In this document: one piece after another, positions 55,057-64,000 of the stretch | Position numbering within the stretch: position 1 is the first letter of the stretch | How the letters are laid out: each line of letters opens with the position of its first letter | NCBI GenBank assembly: GCA_030544235.1 | Contig: CM060478.1 | Coordinates: forward strand, 18,333,727 to 18,397,726 | Direction: 5' to 3' | From: Lepturacanthus savala | Lineage: Eukaryota; Chordata; Actinopteri; Scombriformes; Trichiuridae | DNA length: 64,000 nucleotides | Notes under the pieces: generated by a model | What the model was told of the DNA's origin: nothing | Database searches by the model: none | Seen by the model: only the letters and a program-made list of their open reading frames with translations | Made by a program: the position numbers and the translations under genes

Positions 55057-55654
55057 TATCATCTTTACATGTTTCATGTGTTTTCTAGGTTGGTTTCCTG
55101 TTGCCTCAACCCCAATAGACCCGCTCGGTGCTTTTACTTTGGAGGCTACATGGGGATGTTTCCGCCCTCAGTTGGTTTGTCTCTCGCAGCTTGACGTGGT
55201 TGATTAGCGGTATCGGTTTCCTGAATCTCCTCCACAGGACGTTTTCTACCACGCATGCTGCTTGTGTTCCTGTCGTCATGAGGGGGGAAATGGAAGTTGT
55301 TTCACAATTTAGCCTGATGAGGGCCAACATAATGATGCAAGAAGTCAGATGATGCTGATCAGCTCAGCTTCATGATCATTAAGCAGTCATAGGCTGTAAA
55401 TTAATAAATTACATGTTAATGGCTATATATATATTTTTAATATTATAAATAATAATAATGCATAAAGGCAAAGATACTAACACAAAATCAAAGTATATGA
55501 CATTTCAGCCATTTACAAACAGGCAAACCAAACAAAACAAAATCAACATTAAGATTCTTGTTTAAGTTACTTTAAGTTGTCTCATGACACCGAAATCTTA
55601 AGGTGAAAAACAAAAATTAAGAGGTTAAAATTTGAGGGAGAATATTATTTACTA

Positions 55655-56112
55655 TAGTATAGTACATTATAGTGCTGAAAGAAACACTGACATCCATAGG
55701 TAAAAGTACAAATACTGTTATCTAAAAACTCTCAATTACAAGCAAAGTTCCTGAATGTAAAAAGTAAAGGTCCTGAATATAAAATGTCACTAAATTAAAC
55801 GTATAGTCATGTGTTTTATTACTAACAAACACATGCAAGCATTTTAATGTCATACTTTTGGTAGATTAGTAGTAAAACTACTGCATCGTAGGCTATTATA
55901 TATTATAGTGCATTCCATGCTTGTTTAATTCACAAACATATACAACAAAGCGCAGAGCAAAAAATAAAGGACAACCTAAACAATAGGAACATTAAACTAT
56001 AATGTCTTATTATTCTGAAAACATAGATGTTGTGGAGTGGACGTTCAAAGTATTTGAGTACTTAAGTACAGTACTTGAGTACATGTACTTTACTTTACTT
56101 TCCACAACTGGT
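55655..56112. repeat. Second copy of the ACTTGAGTA-type teleost repeat
   Basis: Starts near AGGTAAAAGTACAAATACTG and AATTACAAGCAAAGTTCCTG and ends AGTACTTGAGTACATGTACT TTACTTTACTTTCCACAACT. The word pattern matches the repeats at 0.14, 11.3, 14.8 and 54.4 kb. AT-rich interior, no coding frame. Limits are approximate. Confidence 0.55.
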
Positions 56113-57512
56113 ATAGTATAGTATTGTTGTATCAGAGATATAGGCCTACATAAAACCATCCACATATGGATCAGTGTTAAATTGTAGATCATAATACGAT
56201 CATTAGGTAAAGTTGGTATTTTTTCATATTTCACAGCACAAGTAGGTAAGTTTTTTTTTTTTTTTTTTTAAATCATGGTTTCAATAAACACTTGTTTAAA
56301 GTTGATTTATAAGCATATAACATATGTATCATCATCAAATGTAGACAGGCCACATTATGGAGTGTCATATGTGTTATAATATGGGATTATTTTACGAATG
56401 CAGGTACTAACATGTGAGCATCATTTTAGTGTTGGTGCTCAAACTACTATATTGTTTACATGATATGTACCGAATGTAAAGCCTGATTCTGCTACTTTAC
56501 TAATTATAGCTGTCAAATAATGCAGCTGAGTAAAAAAATCCCCCTCCAGTGGCATGAAATACCCAATAAAACACAAAAGGCTGCTTGATGAAATGAGCAT
56601 TAGTCTCGTCACTGTAGTGCACAAAATAAGCTATAAAATAAAATGCACCACTGCTGGTCAAATTCTATACATTTTAAATAAGGAAGGAAGCATTATTGTG
56701 TTGTGTAGCGCCCCCATGTGGAGAAAATTCTCATTGTTATTGTCTTGTTTACCCCCAAACCTCTGCACGGCTCCTCCACTGTGTGTAAGCCGTGGTCTAT
56801 AGCGGTATAATGACCATATGGCGTGTTTACGTGCGGTCGGAATTCCTAATGTAACTTATTAAATGAACGTCAACGTAGACGGTAAAAGTCATGTTATTGT
56901 CAGCTGACGTAGACGAATGTAAACGCTTTATGCGCATACATTAAAATATAGGCTACATCCATTAAAGCCGAAAAGACAACGTATGCGCAGACTAAGCTGT
57001 TTGGAGTTCGCTCTAAAACAACAAGTTGTAGCTCTGTCTCGTGTAGCCCTCTGTGCATAATTCTGGACAGAAAACACAACAAAAACAGTCTGACTTCACT
57101 TATCCAAAAGGTCCCTTCAGCCAGCTGAAGCGGGACCGCCCCGCACACAACCGACTGACTGAGCTTTCCTGTCATACTTTTGTTGCGGCGGGTCCAGCCC
57201 TCTTGAGGGAGGAGAAGGGCGCTTCAACGCCAGTTTTATTGCGTTGTCATGTTTCACAAGTAGTCCAGAAGCTCGGAGACCGTCTGACACCATCATATCA
57301 TGGATGCTTGCAAACCCTGAGCGGAGTCTTTTTTTATCTTCCCCACAGTCTCTCTCTACAAACTTTGCTTTTCATCCGCAGTGTACTCACAAAACGATGA
57401 ATTACCTTATGGTTTTTGACACCTAATGAACGTTTTCATGGGCAAGCATCTTCTTTTGTAGCATTCAGAGTGTTTTTTTTCTCGGTGAAAATCGTATTTT
57501 TGTCTTGTCGAG
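56113..57512 (+). promoter_or_regulatory. Region upstream of sh3pxd2a; promoter probably here
   Basis: The last 500 bases or so become GC-richer (GGGACCGCCCCGCACACA; GCGGCGGGTCCAGCCC), consistent with a promoter and 5' UTR leading to the ATG at 57513. No TATA box was assigned. The left part is AT-rich with a T tract near 56250. No STN1-like exon was found. Confidence 0.4.
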
Positions 57513-60500
57513 ATGCAGCTCCGGACGGTCCTGGACGTTAATGTCGTGGATGTCCAGAAGCGGAGGAATCCCTCCAAACACTATGTAAGTCGTTGTCTCT
57601 TTAAACTTCTGCGTTCCCGCTGTCTTGTTGTTGGAGTAGTCTGTCTGCGGGCTCCATATTGCATACCATTAACCATTACTGCACGTTCTGTTTGCATGTG
57701 TTTGCTGTTGTCTGTGGGTCGCTTCACAACTTTTCGTCCCGTGTGAATTGCAGTAGACTAACGTTAGCTATTGTTGTCCCCTGACCGAATCCTATGGTTT
57801 CTCGATCGTCTACTGTGCCACCGATGCTCACTGTCTTTTATAGTGGAATATTTGATCCACAGATTTATGCAACTTCAGGTAATTTTAGCAACTTGCAAAT
57901 GTCTGAATTTTAATCCGGTGCCTTTTTATGAGGTCAAAATATAAATTAGTGCTTTATACCTCGGTTTATGACAGCAAATTTGCATGACTAATGACATTCT
58001 TCAGCCCCACTTGTATTTGTCTGAGATGGCGAATTTGATAAACATTATAGCTGCAACAAATTAATTTCATTATTGATTCATCTGATGATTATTTTCTTGA
58101 TTCATTGGTTAAGTATTGTTTTATTTCCTAGATTACAATATATGCAAATTGCTTGCTTTGTCCTGTCAGCAGGATGTTGTTAAGTTAAATCTGAGAAAAT
58201 GAGAACATGCTAATGTTTTGATTTTTGCATGCACAATGACTGGAGCAATAGTTGTGAATACATTTCCTGTTGTAAGATTATTTTGCTATTTATCTTATAG
58301 CTGCTAAATATCAGCATGTTAGCAACAATAAGTTTACCATAAAATAGTAAATAAAATGGTAAACCCAACAATAGGTTTTGAAATGTCCTGTCTTGTTGAG
58401 ACTACAGAATATACTGGGTTGATATAATTCAGTCTGAAAGTGAAATCAAAACCCAGCCTTGTCACAACACTCACAGAAATCCAAACCGACAACAACCATT
58501 TAAATATGCAGCCTTTTTACACAAAAACACTCACCCAACATTCCACCACCATTAAAGGTAAAAGTCTACTGCCATCTGAACATTGATACTGTCTGTGAAC
58601 CTCATCAAATACTCTACAGAAACTACTTTGCACCAGGTTGCAAGGTTTTATAACTCCCTACTTCGGTTCCCATTTGTATCTGGCTGAATGTCTGCCCACA
58701 AAAATGGCATGAAGATGCAAAAAAAAAAGAGAGAGAAAAAAAGTTTGGACTGTGTTGATGCGTAACAAACAGCTGCAGAAGAACAGTTGTAGAAAAACAG
58801 TTCAACAAGTTCAACCCATTTCTTAACACAGAACGTATTAGGTCTTGCTTGTACTTTAAATTAAAAACAAGTGGAGCAAGGCCCCTGAAAGTTACAGTTT
58901 GGAGCTGCTAAAGCCATTTTTTCAAGGTATAGCATTTCAGATTATGGGTCATGTATTCTGTTCCACATAACATGCATGTTAGCTGAAAGAAATCTGTGTA
59001 CTACCACTAGACATATTTGTCTATTTTGCGTGATGGAATGTACCATCTTTGCATTTTCACACCCTTATGGGAAACAGGACTGACTTTTGCTTTGGCCGAA
59101 CACTTCCGCATGTAGACATCATTGATGAGGGCAATAGTATTGGACCGGGGATATTAATATATGCCTAAAGCTGTGTAGCCACACAGGAGGAAGCCCCCAC
59201 CACCACAGTAGGGTGATATGAGTTTGACCTCTGCACCTGAACTGGAATGAAATACTTAATAATGATAATCATAATAATAAAATACTTGATCAGATAGCCA
59301 GTAAAGGGGTGCGTGTTTCCACCATTGTTCTTGATGCTTTGGAGATGGACGTCACCATCATCATCATAGCAGGAAGTGAGCATGTGGACGTTTCTTTCTT
59401 TCCACCCATTCGAGGAAGAGCCAGCAAACGCTTACTGTAAGTCCATGACATGTTTACTGCCAAACTTTCATTGTTGTGATGTTTCTTTGCGACACACCCA
59501 ACAGAGATCAACTGTTAATCACCCAAAACGTCAGGTCTTCAGAATGATGCTCGACACTCCTTTGGCGACTCATGGATGATGAATATACTTAATATAGTAG
59601 TTTGACACTTTGGGGAATAGACTTATTCGGTTTCTTGCTTTCAAAGCCAGGAGACTGTTAACTTAGCTTGGCATAAAGACACAAAGACAACAAATTAAAT
59701 GCTAAACTTCACAAATAGTGAAAGTAATGGATTAAAAAAGGGTCCAGTATTCCAAGAGAAAAAAACATCTCTTAGCTACACTACATTTGCTACAGTACAT
59801 GCATCTAATGAACTGGATTTTAATACCATGGTGGGTACTAGAGTTGTGGGAAAAGAAATACATGGTTGAAGGCTACTGATTCAAGCTGGTCTTGCATCAC
59901 TCATTTTTCAGAGAAAATCACAAGCAACCGTGACATATAGTCATGTGTCAGTATTTATCAATCAGAGAACATCAGTATCATCAGTATGTATTAGTATGGG
60001 GTGCTGTGCTCTTAATCGCTGTGGAACATGTTTACAACGTTCACCATCTTAGTTATGTTGTAGACATTATGCCTGCCAAATAGCCTCACTAGTACAGCCT
60101 TAGAGTCGCTAGAATGGCTCTAGACCCTTAAGTCTTGGTCTATGGTCCAGTCTTGGTGTCATCTTACTGACTAGAGTAATCAAATCCAATGAGTCACGAG
60201 ACATGTCTCAGTGGGACTGCAAAAATCAATTTGTCCATCAGGTACAATTGGGTTAATCAGCCTGAGAGTTGGGATCAATTGCATCATCCATCTTCCGCTG
60301 AAGGGAGCTCCCCAAGGCCTCTAACTGTTGGGCACACACTTTCCCTTGGGATGGAAGCCGGAGGTGAGGTTGACTGGGAAGTCCCCACGAGGGAAGAGGA
60401 AGAAAAAAAATAAAACCTCATTATCTATGAGCTAAGCAACTGAAAATGCTTATCCGGTTTGAGAGAGGAAAGAAGCAACCCTTTGTCTTTTGTCCCCACG

Positions 60501-62281
60501 GTTCAAGTGTGACTTCCTTCCAGGGACACATGGCACTGGAGCCAGAGAGTGCATGGCAGAGGGGCAAGTCTTCAGCTTGTGCAGTATACTTCATTAAAGG
60601 TCCCATATTGTAGAAAGGGAGATTTTTAATGGCTTTTGATTATAAGTAAGATACAGGTACTGTCCTATTTTTTTTTTTTGCAAAGCTCAATCTACAGAGA
60701 AAGACACACAGTCTTTATTCAGAAACATTGAATGTTTTATCAGTATCAGTAAAATGTACCTGTTGGCTATCTTTAAGGAAAGGTTAAGTCCTTCATTGTC
60801 TGTTTTGGGAATCTATTTTTCAGTAAACTTCTTTTATGGCACGATATTAGATAAAAAAAACAGGATAAAAACGTGACATTAACAAATGCCAACAACACCA
60901 ATGTATCACAGTATTGCACAATCCCTTAGTTATATGCTAGTCTAACCAGAGGGCATTCAAGATATGAATATGAAAACCAAAATTAATGTTTCACTGACTA
61001 GACCTGCGAGACAGAGCTAAAAGGGGAATTAAGACATTTAAATCGCATCACACTAAGATTTGGGGGTTTGAGCATTTCTATTCAAGGATTCACGAATTTG
61101 ACCAGTGGCCATAATTTAAAGCACACAGTCATGAATATGCATTAACCTATGCTGTTTACTTGTTTTAAATTAACTGTAAAGAGTATAATCATTATATAAT
61201 AGGCACCACAAGGTATCCGTAATGTTACAACCATCACATTCAATTCTTGAAGTTACCATCCTTGGATGTATTACTTTATAATATTGTGTGTCAAGTTCTA
61301 TTGTCATGTTCACATAACCACGGTTCATGGTTCTTTTGGGACATAACTTGGCCTCACACACCCTCACCTTTAGCCATGCCTAAATTCAGCATTTGGTCAT
61401 GCTATGTCTGTATCTAATTAGTAAGTGCTGAGCAGCTGGAGAACTTGTTCTGCGTCACTGAACACTCTTTCTATAATAAACCATGTGCCCAATGAAGACT
61501 GCATTTCAAACTGGTAACCGGTGTCCTTGCAGATTGCCACCATATGTGTAAATGCTGCTTTTATAAACTTTTGTTAATTCCATGCGTTTGAAGGAACTGC
61601 TAAAGTTTCAGCCATCTGTTTCCGCACCTCAGGGCCAACACAGCTGTTTGTGGGCTCTTTATTGTTGAGGCAAATAGAAAAATGTATGACTGATGGCTGC
61701 CAAGGAAATGATATTCAGCTTCTGTATGAGTAGATACATCTTTCATTCTGATAAAGTTCAAGATGTCACAATGGGAACATCATTTGGTTCTTGGACTCGG
61801 GTAGACATTATAAAAAGTGAAATTCAAGAATATATGCAATTGAATTGCATATCATAGCCAGTCATATGAAATGACAATTTCTATCTGTTACACTATAGAG
61901 TTAAAATTCAGACTTATTTACTATTTTAACCACTGAAAAATGATCACTGTAATTCATTATAACATTTTTAATGCTTGAAATCTATCTGTCCTATTGTTGA
62001 TCCATGATGTCCTTCCCGTATGTTACTGACAAAGACAAGCTTAATGAGTTTATTTGACCTTTGACATCTTCCCAACTTAAAGCTGGAGAGAATGCACTTT
62101 GTGTCATTAGGGTAAGTCGAGCTCAAGTGATGCAGTGGTGTCTTTGACAAAGTGACTCTTTTTATCTTAATGGCCCTATTGTTTGTGCTTCTCTCACTAG
62201 GTGTACCTTATCAACGTTACTTACTCAGACTCTACTTCTCATGTCATCTACAGACGATACAGCAAATTCTTTGACTTGCAG
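57513..62281 (+). CDS. sh3pxd2a: SH3 and PX domain protein 2A (TKS5/FISH), first two coding exons, partial
   Basis: Scaffold protein, Src substrate, that builds podosomes and invadopodia; its PX domain binds phosphoinositides. Exon 1 (57513-57584) encodes 24 residues ending VVDVQKRRNPSKHY, donor TAT|GTAAGT. Exon 2 (62201-62281) encodes VYLINVTYSDSTSHVIYRRY SKFFDLQ, acceptor CTCACTAG, donor CAG|GTATGT; both phase 0. The RRYSKFFDLQ stretch, with RRYS contacting the phosphoinositide, is the PX signature. NPSKHYV and SDSTS match SH3PXD2A rather than SH3PXD2B (VPNKHYV, SSGST), and synteny agrees. The remaining PX exons and the SH3 domains lie beyond the right edge. The residues before VVDV differ from mammals, as may follow from an alternative first exon. 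Confidence 0.9.
57585..62200 (+). other. sh3pxd2a intron 1
   Basis: A 4.6-kb intron. No exon-like frame, RNA gene or clear transposon was recognised; short A/T tracts only. Confidence 0.5.
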
Positions 62282-64000
62282 GTATGTTTCACTGGCACAA
62301 AACCCCAACACCTCTACACAAACACACGTGTCTTTAATTCAATTCTCTCATAAGCAATAAAGTTTAAAATTGTGTATTGAGAATGGCCTGAATATGTTTT
62401 GTTTAATATTGCCAACCAGCCATATTAAACCTGAAGGTGAGTTTGACCTTTTGGTTGGCTTTCTGTTCAGCTGATGGAAAGCAGTATGCTTAGTGAAAGG
62501 TCTCATTTAAGGCTACTGAAGCCTGAAATAAGGAAATCCAGGGGAAATCCAGCCAGCAGATGCATCATATTCATTCAAGGAAAAAGGCAGGAAGAAAACA
62601 CAACCTTAGTCAGAATGCAGAATTCAGCATGGGGCACTACAGTCTTAACTTCTGAAGGATCCTATAATGTCCAGTGAAATTTCTGCCTTTACTAACACAG
62701 CCTCACATTTCAACTATGCCGACCAAATAGTCTGTACTATAGCTTGGTTTTAAGAATGCTAACACATCAAAACATTTGAGTAGTAAAAGTGTCTACATAA
62801 ATCACTGCATGCTTTATCAAGCATTTTTCTTGTAAAAGGTTGTCTCTTGTCTGGTAACCTTCTTAGCCAGACTGCACTTTACAGCACTGTGGCTATGGTG
62901 GGCTGGCTCTGTTGAACACAGCAGAGGAAACCCTTTGTTCTCTGGTCTCTTGCTAATAGCCAGGAAACTTCTGCCCTGGTCTTTTCGATGGAAACATAGC
63001 TTCTCTCCTGTCTCTGTAAACATTAGTCTTGTCCATAGATCCCTGCTGCCGGGGTGTGTTTGAGAACAGCAGTCTGCAGCTGTCCATGTGGAATGGGTGG
63101 GGGCAGCATGTTTTATTTGTCCTTTAGGACAAGTGAAGTCTCTGGAGTGCAACAGACTGGCAATTACAGTCACTCTATGATTAGTATTGGATTAATCAGG
63201 CGAGTAGAAAAAATAACAATATTTTGCACTGCATGTTAGCAAGTTCTTCAAAATATCCCATTGTCAGAATAATTAAAAACATTTTTTCTGGAAACCAAAT
63301 CCACCAGTGAGATTTGCATCAAGCTTCCAGCAGAAGAAGGATGTAATTTAGGAAATGCATGGGCCAATCCCAGAATTCAATGATTAAATTAGGAGTAAGT
63401 TGTGATCAGGAAAGGGTTGTGGGTTACAACTGAAAGAAAGATGCTTCCCCTTGGAAGTTGAGATAAGAGAGGCTATTTCACTGCTGCTTGTGTTAATATG
63501 ATGTATAGGATGTTGTGCAAAGGGAGTTTACTGCCTCTGTTTTGTAGTACTCTGAATTTCTCATTTTGTGGCTCATCCACTGTGGTATTTACATATTTGT
63601 CTTTTCTCAAATCAGAAACTGAGCTTTTGCCTGTGTGTCTGCCAACTGACACCTCCAGTATTTCCAAACCCTGCACAGTTCTCTGTCTCTTCAGCACAAT
63701 TGCTTGTTTTATGTTCACTACAAGCTGACCGAGAAAAAATGCATTTGACACCCTTGGCCTGACAAATGTGACCATGATATCATCTGATAACCATTAATTC
63801 AGAATGAAAAGTTAAGTAAGGTCACTGAACAAAAATGCCCCTTCAACCAGTGTCCTATAATTCATATTATGTTTAACATCAATCAGCACTGCACAGTTGG
63901 TCATATAATCTCATCATAATAACCTCATCAACAGACAGCTTTGCTGTTTGTCTTTAAAGATGAAATATCCACTCTCATTGCCAAATGGATGTCCAAAAGT
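62282..64000 (+). other. sh3pxd2a intron 2 (partial)
   Basis: Sequence after the second donor to the end of the window. The next PX exon, expected to begin MQLLDKFPIEGG-like, was not found, so this is intron. Nothing else is recognisable. Confidence 0.5.

Noticed and set aside
54386..57512. Search for STN1 exons between slk and sh3pxd2a
   Set aside because: No frame resembling the OB-fold or winged-helix parts of STN1 could be read; content is repeats and AT-rich DNA.

Overview
This is a nuclear genome window from a ray-finned fish, probably a percomorph teleost. Genes are split into many short GT-AG exons, and the interspersed repeats (L2-like LINE tails, Tc1-like and hAT-like MITEs, a Ty3/Gypsy remnant, long CA repeats) are of teleost type. 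Four vertebrate genes can be read: the first coding exon of a probable sfr1 (minus, left edge), a complete col17a1 (plus, about 7.1-33.7 kb), a complete slk (minus, about 33.8-53.8 kb), and the first two coding exons of sh3pxd2a (plus, from 57.5 kb, running off the right edge). Order and relative orientation match human 10q24.3-q25.1 (SFR1-COL17A1-SLK-SH3PXD2A). STN1, which lies between SLK and SH3PXD2A in human, was not seen.

Layout: 1-0.7 kb, sfr1 exon and promoter; 0.7-7 kb, intergenic DNA with a deleted LINE and a Tc1-like MITE; 7.07-7.16 kb, TATA-type promoter and leader exon of col17a1; 8.4-32.7 kb, 54 inferred col17a1 coding exons, all separated by phase-1 introns and predicting about 1994 residues against about 1500 in mammals. 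The extra length lies mostly in two large exons. One (17.6-18.4 kb) encodes a QYD-type repeat in the cytoplasmic head. The other (21.7-22.6 kb) encodes a Gly/Ser/Ala/Thr-rich array just outside the membrane, where mammals have the NC16A linker. col17a1 and slk converge with abutting 3' UTRs around 33.7 kb. slk has 19 core coding exons (1204 residues) plus a probable 72-nt cassette exon. slk and sh3pxd2a are divergent, separated by 3.7 kb carrying two related repeats.

Collagen XVII is a hemidesmosomal transmembrane collagen, SLK a cytoskeletal/adhesion kinase, and SH3PXD2A (TKS5) a podosome scaffold. All three concern adhesion and the cytoskeleton, but their adjacency is ancestral vertebrate synteny, not an operon. 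I found no novel multi-gene system. The most unusual signals are the two expanded col17a1 exons, the possible slk cassette exon, and a small protein-like open frame with its own splice-acceptor-like start inside slk intron 2.
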